Shown: positions 34,173-44,090, numbered from the stretch's first letter. The stretch: 64,000 nucleotides of DNA from Salibacterium lacus (GCF_042684865.1 NZ_JBHUML010000006.1:62001-126000); one strand, 5' to 3'. Notes: a model not told the origin generated them from the sequence alone. Made by a program: numbers and translations.

Positions 34173-35668
34173 TGAATCTCCTCCTTCACGTCTTGATGAA
34201 ACTGTTCCAGCACAGACACGGCACCGTTTTTCAGCAGTGCGTCCACGTAGTCGCTGACAAGCGAGAGGCGGACCGGGTCAGCCTCGTCTCCCAAAAAGGA
34301 CTGTACCAATCCGGCTGCGGAATGTTCACCCTTGTTATAACCATCCCACAAGTCGTACATCAGATTCACAACATCCTCGGATTCGCGCAGCGGCATGTTC
34401 CGGCCGAGCGCGTGCCCTTGTACTTTCTCCTGCCCTTTTTCCTGAGGCTGGTAATACACAAGCAAGGCTGCCAGCGCAAGGGCGAAATACTGGTTCTCCG
34501 GATCACTGCTTCCCCACTTCTCCCATAACGGCTGCACGCGGGTACCGAATTTCTGCACCGCATTCTGGCCGAGATCAGTGAGCATGTGGCGCTGGTACGG
34601 GTTTTCAAAACGTTCGAGCACGCCTTGGGCAAAGGGGTCTTTTTGTTCCTTGTTATACGGCAGGACCGGCTTGATGGCGTGATTCACTGCCCCCTCTACA
34701 AATGCCCGGATGTGGCGGTTCTGCATGGATTCGTAAACCGTGTCCACGCCGTAGAGAAAGGCGGGCGCGAACATCATCGTGTGCGGCGCGTTCAACAGAC
34801 GGATTTTGAGTTCGGCGTAATCCTGAACGGGTCCGTATACGGCGTTCAGGCCGGCATCCTGAAGCGGAAGAACCCGCCGCACCCGCTCCCCGCCTTCGAT
34901 GACAAACAGATGATACGGCTCAGCCACGGTGAACAGCCGGTCCTCGTACCCGACCTTCTGCTCAAATTCTTCGATGTTTTCGGGGTAGCCGGTTACAATC
35001 CGGTCGACGAGCGTCTGACAGAATTCATTACACTCCATCACCCACCGCCGGAAGTCCTCCCCGAGCGACCAGTCCTCGATTTTTCGCAGGACGATGTCTT
35101 TCAACACATCACCATTACGCTCCACCAGTTCACACGGCAGCAGCACCAGGCCTTTGTCCGGATCGCCATCAAACGCAAGATACCGTTCATACAACAGCTG
35201 GGTTGTTTTTCCCGGAAAAGAAAGCGGCGAGGTCTCCCGGTTCCAGTCTTCTTCCTGATACACAAGCCCCGCTTCCGTCGTATTGGACGTCAGGATTTCA
35301 AGCGCCGGCTCACATGCGGCCGCCACGGCCCGGTCCCATTCTTCATACGGATTGATGGAGGCCGAAATCGACGTCACGACATCGGCGCGGTCAATCGTTT
35401 GGCCGTCAAGACGCCCCCGGAGCTGCACGGTATAGGCATTATCCTGGGCGTGCAGATCCGGCAGTTTGCGGCCGTGCGGGGTCGGCTGGAGAGCCGCCAC
35501 ACTGCCGTTGAACAGCCCCTGCCGGTTCATGTGCTCAATCATCCAATCCAAAAAACCGCGCATGAAATTTCCTTCGCCGATCTGCAGCACTTTCACTGGA
35601 AGCCCGGTGTTATGCTGCACTTGATGAGGGTCGTGTTTTCTCAAATAGTCATAGGATAATCTCTCCAT
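34169..35668 (-). CDS. uxaB: tagaturonate reductase
   Basis: A 499-residue member of the mannitol dehydrogenase superfamily, with an N-terminal Rossmann-type nucleotide motif (V-L-Q-I-G-E-G-N-F-M-R-G, about 26-37) and the SNTTEAG block near 152. It reduces tagaturonate to altronate with NADH. AGGAGGAAGAAC precedes the ATG. It sits between uxaA (94-base gap) and uxaC (4-base overlap). Length and motifs are normal for UxaB; fructuronate reductase (UxuB) is the alternative but does not fit the uxaA neighbour as well. Confidence 0.88.
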   Translation of the reverse strand: MERLSYDYLRKHDPHQVQHNTGLPVKVLQIGEGNFMRGFLDWMIEHMNRQGLFNGSVAALQPTPHGRKLPDLHAQDNAYTVQLRGRLDGQTIDRADVVTSISASINPYEEWDRAVAAACEPALEILTSNTTEAGLVYQEEDWNRETSPLSFPGKTTQLLYERYLAFDGDPDKGLVLLPCELVERNGDVLKDIVLRKIEDWSLGEDFRRWVMECNEFCQTLVDRIVTGYPENIEEFEQKVGYEDRLFTVAEPYHLFVIEGGERVRRVLPLQDAGLNAVYGPVQDYAELKIRLLNAPHTMMFAPAFLYGVDTVYESMQNRHIRAFVEGAVNHAIKPVLPYNKEQKDPFAQGVLERFENPYQRHMLTDLGQNAVQKFGTRVQPLWEKWGSSDPENQYFALALAALLVYYQPQEKGQEKVQGHALGRNMPLRESEDVVNLMYDLWDGYNKGEHSAAGLVQSFLGDEADPVRLSLVSDYVDALLKNGAVSVLEQFHQDVKEEIQ

Positions 35669-35761
35669 GTTCTTCCTCCTTTAGAAAAGTTCCTGGTGCC
35701 GGGCCTTTCAAGAGACGCACCTGTTATGGAATGCAGCAGACGACTATATTTCCCTTCTTTC

Positions 35762-37261
35762 TTACAAAATCACGCCGTCTTTGAAAATCGCAATTTCCTT
35801 GAAGTTGTACATTTCGTTGCGGGTTTCTTTCGTTCCGGAGGCCCAGGCGATCATGTCGTCCATGAATTCATCAGTCAGTGTCTCCAGCGGTTTGCCTTCG
35901 ACGAATTCCCCGGCGTTAAAGTCAATCCAGCGCTTCTTCTTCTCGGCAAGCGCGGTGTTGGTTGAAATTTTCACCGTCGGCACCGGTCCGCCGAACGGGG
36001 TGCCCCGCCCGGTTGTAAACAGAATAATGTGGGCGCCCGCTGCGGCGAGGTTGGTGACCGATACCAGGTCATTTCCCGGTCCCTGCAGCAGGTTCAACCC
36101 TTTCGTTGTGGCGCGGCCGGCGTATTCGAGCACATCCACAACGGTTGCACTGCCGCCTTTCTGCACGCAGCCTAGCGACTTTTCCTCCAGTGTTGTAATA
36201 CCGCCGTCCTTGTTGCCGGGCGACGGATTTTCATAGACGTTCTGGTCGTGGTCGAGAAAGTACTGCTTGAAGTCATTGACGAGTTTCACCGTGTTATCAA
36301 ACACCTGCTCGTTCTGCGCCCGGCTCATAAGCAGTTTCTCCGCACCGAACATTTCCGGCACTTCGGTAAGAATCGTCGTGCCGCCGTGGGCAATCAAACG
36401 GTTCGAAAACGAGCCCACGAGCGGATTCCCCGTAATGCCGGAAAGGCCGTCGGAGCCGCCGCATTTCAAGCCGACTTTCAGCTCGGAAACCGGGACTGGT
36501 TCGCGCTTGAAGCTGTTGGCGTAAGCGGTGAGTTCTCCGATCAATTCCATTCCTTCTTCAATCTCATCATCCACGTCCTGCGCGCCGAGGTACACCACTT
36601 TGCCGTTTGCCTTCTCGCCGATCATGTCCTGGAACGATTTGATGGTGTTGTTTTCGCAGCCCAGCCCCATGACGACGACACCGACCGCATTCGGATGCAG
36701 CACGAGGCTTGAGAGCACGCGCTGGGTGTTGGTCAGGTCATCGCCGAGCTGCGAACAGCCGAACGGATGCGGAAAATGGAATACACCATCCACTTCATCG
36801 CTGTCGTTTAGTTCCTTGGAGGCCATATCGGCGAGGAGTTCCGCCGATTTGTTAATACAGCCGACCGTATTGATAATCCAGATTTCATTGCGGATCCCGA
36901 CTTCTCCATTCGCCCGGCGGTAGCCCTGGAACGTGAGCTCTTCGGCGGGCGCTTCGAGGTCTTCCTGTTCCCGCGGCTCATACGTATAGTCGAGTTTGCC
37001 GCTTAGGTTCGTCTTCGTATTATGGGAATGCACCCATTCGCCTTTCTCGATATCCCGTTCCGCATGCCCAATCGGGTTGCCGTATTTGATAATGTCTTCT
37101 CCCTCTTTAATCGGATAGAGTGCCACTTTATGACCGGCCGGTATCGGTTCAAGCGGTGTGATCCGAAGGCCGCCGGACTCGATCTCCTCTCCCCCGGGTG
37201 CTTCTTCAATTGCCACCGCCACGTTATCCAGTTCATGAATATGAATAATCGGTTCTTTCAT
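35762..37261 (-). CDS. uxaA: altronate dehydratase
   Basis: A 499-residue protein with an N-terminal SAF-type domain (about 1-95) and a large C-terminal UxaA domain that includes GYRRANG-x-VGIRN near 115, HPFGCSQLGDD near 168 and CGGSDGLSGITGNP near 270. It removes water from D-altronate to give 2-keto-3-deoxygluconate, the third step of galacturonate breakdown. AGGGGAGGAAAGATACTC precedes the ATG. It follows the LacI-type regulator by 58 bases, so all four genes may be one transcript. No kdgK or kdgA lies in the window. Confidence 0.9.
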   Translation of the reverse strand: MKEPIIHIHELDNVAVAIEEAPGGEEIESGGLRITPLEPIPAGHKVALYPIKEGEDIIKYGNPIGHAERDIEKGEWVHSHNTKTNLSGKLDYTYEPREQEDLEAPAEELTFQGYRRANGEVGIRNEIWIINTVGCINKSAELLADMASKELNDSDEVDGVFHFPHPFGCSQLGDDLTNTQRVLSSLVLHPNAVGVVVMGLGCENNTIKSFQDMIGEKANGKVVYLGAQDVDDEIEEGMELIGELTAYANSFKREPVPVSELKVGLKCGGSDGLSGITGNPLVGSFSNRLIAHGGTTILTEVPEMFGAEKLLMSRAQNEQVFDNTVKLVNDFKQYFLDHDQNVYENPSPGNKDGGITTLEEKSLGCVQKGGSATVVDVLEYAGRATTKGLNLLQGPGNDLVSVTNLAAAGAHIILFTTGRGTPFGGPVPTVKISTNTALAEKKKRWIDFNAGEFVEGKPLETLTDEFMDDMIAWASGTKETRNEMYNFKEIAIFKDGVIL

Positions 37262-37319
37262 GAGTATCTTTCCTCCCCTTTTTTAGTAAGCGGTCTCAAA
37301 ATCGACAGAACAGCGCTGA

Positions 37320-38339
37320 TCAGGGCGCCTTCACTGAATCCCTCTCCAGAAATACCGGTGAAAAGCGGTGCACAGCAGGAGTCTGTTCTCTTCCTCCATT
37401 CATCTGTTCAAACAACAGCTCTGCGGCTTTCTCTCCAATGACGGATGCCGGCTGTTCGATGGAGGTGATGGCCGGGTTGTAGACACCGGCGAGCGGCATG
37501 TCGTCAATGCTTATAATACTCACGTCTCTACCGATTTCTATCCCTTCCTGTCTGCAGAACTGCAGCACTTCGATGAAGGTAAGATCGTTGCTGGCAAGAA
37601 GCGCCGTCGGTTTATCTTCTTTCTGAAATGCAGCTGCCAGATAGTCCGCCATACCGGCCAGCGGCTGTTCAAAAATAAACATGCCGCTATCCTCCAGCCC
37701 GCGGTTTTTCATTGCTTTCTGAAAACCGGAAAGCCGTTCTGACCTGGGCGTCATCACCCGTTTCAGCGGGGGGACGGCCAATCCGATCTTCCCGTGGCCG
37801 CAGCGGACGAAATGGTCCACTGCCATATCCGCCGCCTGTTCATTATCTGTTAACACCGTACTCACCGGGAGGTCCGGGACGATCCGGTCGACAAATACGA
37901 GAGGAATGTCCTTATCGAGAAGCTCGCGGTATAACTCTTCATTATCCCCCGCCGGAAAAATGATAAATCCGTCCACCTGCTTCGCCTCAAGCATCTGCAC
38001 GTATTTCTGTTCTTTCTTCGGGTCTTCATCGGTGTTACAGACAATGACGTGAATGTCCTGCTCGTTGCAGGCGTCTTCGACGGTGCGGATGACCTGCGTC
38101 GAAAAGCCGTGAAGAATGTTGGCGACAATCATGCCTATCGTAAAGGTTTTCTTCTGTTTCAGACTTCTTGCGAGAACATTGGGGGAATATCCGAGCGCGG
38201 CGATACTCTCGCGAATGCGCTGCTTGGTCTCTTCCCCCATGTATTCAAACCGTTTGTTCAGATACTGGGAGACTGTACTTTTTGAAATGCCGGCATGCTT
38301 TGCTACGTCGGCGATGGTTATGTTTTTGTCGTGTTTCAT
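37320..38339 (-). CDS. LacI-family regulator of the galacturonate operon
   Basis: A 339-residue repressor: helix-turn-helix (TIADVAKHAGISKSTVS, about 8-24), the hinge helix with NVLARSL near 52, and a periplasmic-binding-like sensor domain (about 60-330). The start chosen is ATG at 38339, ten bases after AAAGGTG; a GTG four codons upstream would overlap that site. Placed at the head of uxaABC, it likely responds to a uronate or an intermediate. A palindrome TAAACCGGTTTA just upstream (38402-38413) is a good candidate for its own operator. Confidence 0.87.
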   Translation of the reverse strand: MKHDKNITIADVAKHAGISKSTVSQYLNKRFEYMGEETKQRIRESIAALGYSPNVLARSLKQKKTFTIGMIVANILHGFSTQVIRTVEDACNEQDIHVIVCNTDEDPKKEQKYVQMLEAKQVDGFIIFPAGDNEELYRELLDKDIPLVFVDRIVPDLPVSTVLTDNEQAADMAVDHFVRCGHGKIGLAVPPLKRVMTPRSERLSGFQKAMKNRGLEDSGMFIFEQPLAGMADYLAAAFQKEDKPTALLASNDLTFIEVLQFCRQEGIEIGRDVSIISIDDMPLAGVYNPAITSIEQPASVIGEKAAELLFEQMNGGREQTPAVHRFSPVFLERDSVKAP

Positions 38340-38387
38340 GCTTGCACTCACCTTTTATCTGAGTGAAAAACCTTCTGCGCTTTTTAC

Positions 38388-38413
38388 TAAACCGTTTTAT
38401 CTAAACCGGTTTA
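38388..38413. promoter_or_regulatory. candidate LacI-type operator
   Basis: A perfect 12-bp palindrome TAAACCGGTTTA (38402-38413) with a near-copy TAAACCGTTTTA at 38388-38399, about 50-75 bases before the regulator start. The central CG step is typical of LacI-family sites. Confidence 0.6.
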
Positions 38414-38592
38414 TCTGTATTTTACGAGACGTTTTCTGAAAAGTCAATCCTCTTTCTTTATGAAAGGCGGCAGTGTGTCCACTGCCTTTTGTTCACTTTT
38501 AATGAACATTGTTTTCTTTAAGTGAACAAGATGCAGTCTTGACCTGTTTTATTTCATCACAGCTATGTAAAATAACAGCAGGTGATACAGCA

Positions 38593-39222
38593 ATGGAAAA
38601 TCGTACATTGGGCAGTTACGTTAGAGAACTCCGGCTCCGGAACAATTTTTCCCTCCGTGATCTTGCCAGGGAGACAGATATCAGCTACTCCTATATTCAT
38701 GCTATTGAAAACGACCGTGTCACGCCGTCCCGGGATGTCGCAGAGGCGCTGGCAGGAGGGCTGCAGGGGTCCCTTCCCGACGAAATCCTTCGGCTTGGAG
38801 GATACCTTCCCTCTCAACAGAAGAAAAGCCTGGAAGAAGCCATTAACCTGCATTCGTTCGCCTCAAGATTAGAGGAGCTCATGAGTGCACAAGGCTGGCA
38901 GATGGAGGCGCTCGGGGTTCGGACCAATATAGATAAAAGTCATCTGTACCAATGGCTTCACCCCGATTACTACCGGACATCTTCCACCCGGATACCAGAC
39001 ATTATCAGCCTCTACAAACTGGCGTCTGTGTTCGATGTAACACCTGACTATCTCGCCGGCTGTACCGGGAATGAAAACCAATTCGACAAAAACTTCCCCC
39101 GTCCTAAAAATCTACGCGATCTTCTGAACGGCGATCCGCTTGTTCTGGATCATATCCCTTTGGATGAAGCCGATAAAGAGAGATTGATCGCTATCATTTA
39201 TGCTGTGTTTGAGTCGCCGTAA
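38593..39222 (+). CDS. XRE-type helix-turn-helix regulator
   Basis: A 209-residue protein with an N-terminal Cro/C1-type domain (LGSYVRELRLRNNFSLRDLA... S-Y-S-Y-I-x-x-I-E-N, about 5-60) and a C-terminal region that contains a second, weaker helix-turn-helix-like stretch (about 100-165, F-D-V-T-P-D-Y-L-A-G). The start is ATG at 38593 after CAGGTGAT. It faces the unknown gene at 39225-39677, whose stop is three bases away (convergent). Target unknown; it resembles the sporulation/biofilm regulators of the SinR-like class only in its DNA-binding part. Confidence 0.75.
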   Translation: MENRTLGSYVRELRLRNNFSLRDLARETDISYSYIHAIENDRVTPSRDVAEALAGGLQGSLPDEILRLGGYLPSQQKKSLEEAINLHSFASRLEELMSAQGWQMEALGVRTNIDKSHLYQWLHPDYYRTSSTRIPDIISLYKLASVFDVTPDYLAGCTGNENQFDKNFPRPKNLRDLLNGDPLVLDHIPLDEADKERLIAIIYAVFESP

Positions 39223-39224
39223 TA

Positions 39225-39677
39225 CTATTTCACTAACAGCCCTCTGTCCTGAAGGCGGTGCAAGGACATGGTCCAGTCTTCAGGGTGGAGGTAGCCTTTC
39301 ACCCGTATTAATCCAGGCTGCTGCGTATGAATCAGGACAATTAAGTCGATGATGAGCGGCGTGGATATCCTTCCGTGATGGTTGCTTACACCCAGCATAA
39401 TCAGTACTTCCTCCTGGTTTATGTAACAATTTAACTCCAGATACAGCAGGATTACATCCGTTGTAAACGCACGTTGAATCTGAATATGGAAGTGAGAAGC
39501 CTCCATCCTCCGCATTATTTCTGCTTTTTCGGGATAACGGACCATATCGTGGCATGTCGACGTTTGCACGTACCGGCAGATGTTCCGGTACAGCTTTGCC
39601 CATTCCATCTGTGTGATCAAGTCCGGCTGCAGATATACTTCCAGCGCTTCCAGTTCAAGCGGGGAATCCGGCGTCAT
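39225..39677 (-). CDS. hypothetical protein, 150 residues
   Basis: I do not recognise it. The start is ATG at 39677 after AGGAGGTGATGAT, an excellent ribosome site. The protein is mostly helical with several Leu/Ile-rich segments (L-E-A-L-E-V-Y-L, V-I-L-L-Y-L-E-L-N-C-Y-I, L-I-I-D-L-I-V-L-I-H) and a C-terminal HPEDWTMSLHRLQDRGLL that recalls winged-helix transcription factors. It converges on the XRE regulator, suggesting a small regulatory pair. Confidence 0.6.
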   Translation of the reverse strand: MTPDSPLELEALEVYLQPDLITQMEWAKLYRNICRYVQTSTCHDMVRYPEKAEIMRRMEASHFHIQIQRAFTTDVILLYLELNCYINQEEVLIMLGVSNHHGRISTPLIIDLIVLIHTQQPGLIRVKGYLHPEDWTMSLHRLQDRGLLVK

Positions 39678-40198
39678 ATCATCACCTCCTGCGTCGAAAG
39701 TCTTAATCATGTTTATAATTATATAATATTGTTCACTGAAAAAACACAAAAATGAGTTATTTTTCTAAATAAATAAAATAATGATTCCGTTTTATTCGTT
39801 GAGAATGAAAAAAGCTTGCGATTATTAAAAATCATAAATCGGAAGCGTTTCATTGGACACTAACGAACAAAAAGGAAAACCTAACGGACGATAGGAGCTT
39901 CTATGAACCACTACCTGCGCGCACCGGCGTTCCGGTGTCTCCTAAAACTGTGCTAACGGACACTCGCGCCTGCTGTGTAAGCATTTGGTACCCGGTAACC
40001 GATCCTGCCCTCCGGAGTACAAGTGGAGAATTGGGACAAAAGATAACTATACACAAGAAAACACGAAAGTCTTGAGTCGCTGTTCAGGAGCCACATAGCA
40101 GCGGAGCCAAAATGCTTCGACTCCTGCTCCGAACAGCACAAGCCGCAGGTACCCCGCAGGATGTGCGGTCAGAGCCGGCGTCCGCACGTGACATATTT
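39678..40198. other. intergenic DNA, no gene recognised
   Basis: Contains CTAACGGACGATAGGAGC and CTAACGGACACT fragments (39890-39962), possibly eroded members of the hairpin repeat that follows. No frame with a ribosome site. Confidence 0.4.
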
Positions 40199-40612
40199 CC
40201 ACAGGATAATGACGTTTGCGTGGGCGCGGAACCCTATAAAGTGCCTTATGAACCATTCATAATGACGTTTAAGGGGGCAGCGGACACTATAAAGTGCCTC
40301 AGGCGATGTGCCTAACGACGTTTACGGGAGCGCGGAACTCCCTAAAGTGCCTTCGAACTATTCATCCCTCCTTTCACGCAGCGACGCGGGCTTTTTTACT
40401 GTATTGGTCCGTTCATCTCCCCGCTGAACGCAGCCTTGATTCGTTCATGATGACGTTTGCGGGGCACGAAACCCTCTAAAGTGCCTTATGAATCATTCAT
40501 AATGACGTTTATGGGCACACCGAATACTACAAAGTGCCTCAGGCGATGCGCCTAACGACGTTTACAGGAGCGCGGAAGTCCCTAAAGTGCCTTCGAACCC
40601 ATTCCCAACGAA
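40199..40612. repeat. six-unit hairpin repeat
   Basis: Units of about 54 bp with consensus GACGTTTACGGG...CCCTAAAGTGCCT begin near 40210, 40263, 40317, 40450, 40503 and 40557. The best unit folds as TTTAcGGGAG/CTCCCTAAA. Units 1-3 and 4-6 match pairwise, including linkers TATGAA(C/T)CATTCATA and CAGGCGATG(T/C)GCCTA, so a block of three was duplicated about 240 bp away. Confidence 0.75.
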
Positions 40613-40816
40613 CGTCCGCCCCCCCCAACCTGAACGCAACAAACAAACGCCTGCATTTTTCTGCATCTGTACTACCAGAGCAGCTGAGGCGCGGTTTCGA
40701 TTCCGGTAAACGTGGCCTCGAACGGCCGGGGGCCGCCGGCTTCAACAAGCAGCTGATCCGGCAGCACCGCGGCCGCGAGCCGTGTTCAGGCGAAGACACG
40801 ATGAACGCCAGCGAAT

Positions 40817-40852
40817 CGATGCCGCCCTTGTGCTCTGGAGTAAAAGCGAAGT
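40817..40852. repeat. dispersed repeat CGATGCCGCCCTTGTGCTCTG
   Basis: Related copies lie at 59392-59425 (opposite strand) and, more diverged, at 59745-59765. Function unknown. Confidence 0.5.
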
Positions 40853-40883
40853 GTTTTGACGAAGCGGTGTAGAATGCAAAACA

Positions 40884-40924
40884 AAAATGCCGAACAATTC
40901 ACATAAGAATCGTTCGGCATTTTT
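40884..40924. terminator. two-way terminator beside the LytF-like gene
   Basis: TGCCGAAC pairs with GTTCGGCA; T-runs flank both sides (ATTTTT on each strand). Confidence 0.75.
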
Positions 40925-40974
40925 CATTCACTTTAGAGTTTTGTCCCAGTCTCTTTCTTCCTTTATCCTCTCTT

Positions 40975-42504
40975 TTAGTAGCGTTTCGCGCCGATATAAC
41001 GCTGCTCCCAGTAGTCCTCTGTTTTATCGCTGACGGTGACACCGGTGGATGTGCCGGCGTGGATGAACTGGTCGTTTCCTGTGTAGATGCCGGCATGGGA
41101 AGGGCCGTCGTTATATGTTTTAAAGAAAACAATATCGCCTACCTTTGGCTTATCGACCGAGTCTCCTTCATTGTATATATCGGCAACCGTCCGCGGCAGC
41201 TCCACGCCGTTTTCTTTGAAGACGTACTGGAGAAACCCGCTGCAGTCGAAACCGGATTCCGAGGATCCGCCCCATACATACGGGGTTCCGATATGTTCGG
41301 AAGCATCCGCGACAAGATTCACTGCATTGAAATCCGTATCGGTGGAAGCCGTCGAAACATCCTGTTCCTCCCTGTCTTCCCCGGAGGCCAGCATCTCGTC
41401 CATTTTTTCCTGTGTTTCAGGACCGGCGATGCCATCTACCACAAGTCCCTGTTCACTTTGAAAAGATTTTACCGCTTTTTCTGTGACGCCGCTGAATACT
41501 CCGCTTGGTTCCATTTTCATATAATCAAGGTCACGCAGGCGTTCCTGAAGTCTGCTCACCTGTTCTCCACTGTCCTCGTAACGGAGCATCTCTGAAGAAC
41601 CTGCGCCGGATGCGTCCGTTTGTGCTTCTTCCCCCGGGTCAGAAGCGGAGTCCGGATTGTTTTTCAAAGCGTTGAATGTCTTCGGGCCGGCGAGCCCGTC
41701 CGTCGCGAGACCCTGTTTCTGCTGGAAACGGCGGACCGATTCTTCGGTCATCGGCCCGTATACTCCGGTTACATCCTTGTTATAAAAACCGAGGTCTTTG
41801 AGCTGGCGCTGCAGGAGGGAGACTTCACTGCCTTTGTCCCCGCTTTCAAGAATCCGGAACGTGGAGCCGGATTCCGGGCGCGGTGCCGGCTCTGCCTGAA
41901 GAGCGGCGGAAGCGGAACCGATGACACCCCGCATGGCCGCAAAGGTCTGCGGTCCGGCGATGCCGTCCACTACAATGCCGGCGTCTTCCTGAAAGCTCTT
42001 CACAGCACTTGCGGTGCGGCGTCCGTAATACCCGTGCTGTTCTCCCTTAAAAAGGCCGAGGTTCTGCAGCCGGCGCTGCAGCTCTCTAACCGCGGAGCTT
42101 TCTTCCCCGGTCCGCATGACGGTCGTGGAACCGAGCTGGTCTTTTTTATTATCCCGATCGACCGCACCGGAAACTTCGGCCGTTGGTTCTGTCCCGCGCT
42201 GCAGCAGGGCGCCGAATGTTTCGGGACCCGCGATGCCGTCCACTGTCAGCTGATGGGCGCGCTGAAACGATTTCACAGCTTCCACCGTCGATGTATCGTA
42301 GCTGCCGCTTACCGTTTCGTATGTATAGTGCCCCCGGTCTTTTAAGAGTTCCTGCAGTTCCTTCACATCCTCGTTTTCCATTCCGTAGGACAAAACCGTG
42401 TCGCCGGCCGCTCCTTCTGCCGCGGACGGCACAGCAAGTAATGCTCCTGCAGCAGCAGCCGATGCCGCTGCGATCTTTTTCGTGTCCGTTGACGTGTCAA
42501 ACAC
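40975..42504 (-). CDS. NlpC/P60 wall hydrolase with four peptidoglycan-binding domains
   Basis: A 509-residue exported enzyme: signal peptide (about 1-35, A-rich), four PG_binding_1 domains (about 45-105, 125-185, 210-270, 290-355; each ends D-G-(I/L)-AGP-x-T) joined by Ser/Glu linkers, and a C-terminal NlpC/P60 domain (about 395-509) with Cys in FDCSG and His in SHAGIYTG. It likely cleaves stem peptides during growth or separation. The start is GTG at 42504, six bases after AGGAGGGG; the upstream ATG in frame overlaps that site. Using four PG_binding_1 rather than LysM repeats is distinctive. Confidence 0.88.
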   Translation of the reverse strand: MFDTSTDTKKIAAASAAAAGALLAVPSAAEGAAGDTVLSYGMENEDVKELQELLKDRGHYTYETVSGSYDTSTVEAVKSFQRAHQLTVDGIAGPETFGALLQRGTEPTAEVSGAVDRDNKKDQLGSTTVMRTGEESSAVRELQRRLQNLGLFKGEQHGYYGRRTASAVKSFQEDAGIVVDGIAGPQTFAAMRGVIGSASAALQAEPAPRPESGSTFRILESGDKGSEVSLLQRQLKDLGFYNKDVTGVYGPMTEESVRRFQQKQGLATDGLAGPKTFNALKNNPDSASDPGEEAQTDASGAGSSEMLRYEDSGEQVSRLQERLRDLDYMKMEPSGVFSGVTEKAVKSFQSEQGLVVDGIAGPETQEKMDEMLASGEDREEQDVSTASTDTDFNAVNLVADASEHIGTPYVWGGSSESGFDCSGFLQYVFKENGVELPRTVADIYNEGDSVDKPKVGDIVFFKTYNDGPSHAGIYTGNDQFIHAGTSTGVTVSDKTEDYWEQRYIGAKRY

Positions 42505-42681
42505 TATGATCCCCTCCTGCTTCTGCATAACTTGACATACCGGTAAACTTTTCTATCTTTTATTGTACATGCTTCCCGGGTATTCTTCCATCCTTTTTGT
42601 GATTTGAAGATTAAAATGTTGTAAAAAGAGGTATCATGTATTGTTGTGTTCATTAGTTAATAAAGTTGAAAGGAATTTTGT

Positions 42682-43983
42682 ATGAGACAACCAAAATGGT
42701 ACGTTCATTTACGGGAGAAATTCTGGTTCATTCCTTCCATATATGCTGTTTTATCGCTGCTGGCGATTTCTTTAATCTCTTACCTTATCAGTCTTGTACC
42801 GGCCGGTTGGTATATTCAGGCGCCGGGTTTTCTGCCTATTACCATCTCAACCGCCAATTACCTGTACAGTTCTCTCATTACGGCACTGCTTACGATGACC
42901 AGTGTCAGCTTTTCATCCGTGATGGTCGTTCTGACTACCTATTCGACCCAGTTCACGCCGCGTGCGCTGCAGGATTTCATGCAGAGCCGGACCACCCAGC
43001 ATGTACTCGGTGTGTTCACCTTTGGTTTTATTTTCTCTCTGGTGAATCTTATCCTTCTTTCACCAACGGACTCGAACCACTTGTTCATGCCGCTCATTAT
43101 GGTGATGGTTTCGATTGTCTGCCTTGGTGCGTTCATTCTGTTTATTTATCACTCGACCAAGTACGTTCAGGTCAACCATTTGATTGGAAAAATACGAAAT
43201 GACGCATCCAAGGCGATTGAAGAGGCGTATTACCTCCCGCACCTGAACGCTTATTCCGAATGGGAAAACCCTATTCCAGAGGGAGAGCCGAACGTCATTT
43301 ACGCGCACCGCTCCGGTTACACGCAGCTGCTTGAACTCCAGAACATCGTGAACTGGGCTGCGCGTCATGACGTGCGGGTGGAAAGCCTGATCCAGGTCGG
43401 GCATTACGTGCATAAAGGAGAACCGATATTCCGGTTCTGGCCCGGAGACGCCGAACCGGATGTAACGGAGCTGAGGGAGTGTCTGCTTGTAGGCAATGAA
43501 CGGAGCAATGCCCAGGATATCGAGTTCTCGATGCAGAAGCTGGTTGATATCGCGGTACGGGCCATTTCCCCGTCCGTGAATGACCCTCATACCGCGATCA
43601 ATTGTATCAACCGTTTGGCGGCGCTGCTGGCTGAAATCAGCATCCGTCACGAATCACTGACTTATTTCAGCGATGAAAACGGGGAACTTCGTTTCATTTT
43701 ATATCCGATCTCGTTTCGCAGTTACCTGCACGGCAACTTCTTTCAGATCCGGATGTACGGCAAAAACGACGTCTCCGTCATCGGCGGATGCATAGACGCC
43801 TTGACCGTCGTCGCCCAGACCGGCCGGGACACCGTTCACGACGATCTGCGCTCGTTTTTTGAATACATGAAAGAAGCCATTGATGAAGATTCATTGAGCC
43901 AGTGGGACTATGATTACTGGCAGGAACGGCTCCGCCGCTTCAAGGCAGAGCTCGAAGGAGAGGGCCGCGTATACCAGGTCTAG
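42682..43983 (+). CDS. DUF2254 membrane protein
   Basis: A 433-residue protein with four transmembrane segments in the first ~165 residues (starting F-W-F-I-P-S-I-Y) and a soluble C-terminal domain, as in DUF2254. AAAGGAATTTTGT precedes the ATG. The conserved VMVVLTTYSTQFTPR block near residue 80 is present. No function is established for the family. The gene converges on an NlpC/P60 gene and shares the two-way terminator at 44144-44183. The soluble part (QDIEFSMQKLVDIAVRAIS...NDP) is the best conserved region. Confidence 0.85.
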   Translation: MRQPKWYVHLREKFWFIPSIYAVLSLLAISLISYLISLVPAGWYIQAPGFLPITISTANYLYSSLITALLTMTSVSFSSVMVVLTTYSTQFTPRALQDFMQSRTTQHVLGVFTFGFIFSLVNLILLSPTDSNHLFMPLIMVMVSIVCLGAFILFIYHSTKYVQVNHLIGKIRNDASKAIEEAYYLPHLNAYSEWENPIPEGEPNVIYAHRSGYTQLLELQNIVNWAARHDVRVESLIQVGHYVHKGEPIFRFWPGDAEPDVTELRECLLVGNERSNAQDIEFSMQKLVDIAVRAISPSVNDPHTAINCINRLAALLAEISIRHESLTYFSDENGELRFILYPISFRSYLHGNFFQIRMYGKNDVSVIGGCIDALTVVAQTGRDTVHDDLRSFFEYMKEAIDEDSLSQWDYDYWQERLRRFKAELEGEGRVYQV

Positions 43984-44003
43984 GCTGAGCTTTTTTATGA
44001 AAG

Positions 44004-44090
44004 AAAATGGAACCCTGTGCCTGCGGAAAGACCAAAGGGTCCCCTCTTGGCTGTGATTCATCCGGCCGTGGACACTACGATGCCTCCCCG
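44004..44090. repeat. dispersed intergenic repeat (copy 1 of 2)
   Basis: GGAACCCTGTGCCTGC...CTTGGCTGTGATTCATCCGGC(C/T)GTG(G/T)ACACT. An inverted copy lies at 59650-59735 between spoIID and murA. Neither copy codes; a mobile or RNA-hairpin element is possible. Confidence 0.6.

Noticed and set aside
34586..35659. A 357-residue plus-strand frame opposite uxaB, and similar frames opposite the subtilase (28269-29339) and murA (59952-61022)
   Set aside because: All are antisense to well-identified genes and show no domains or start signals.
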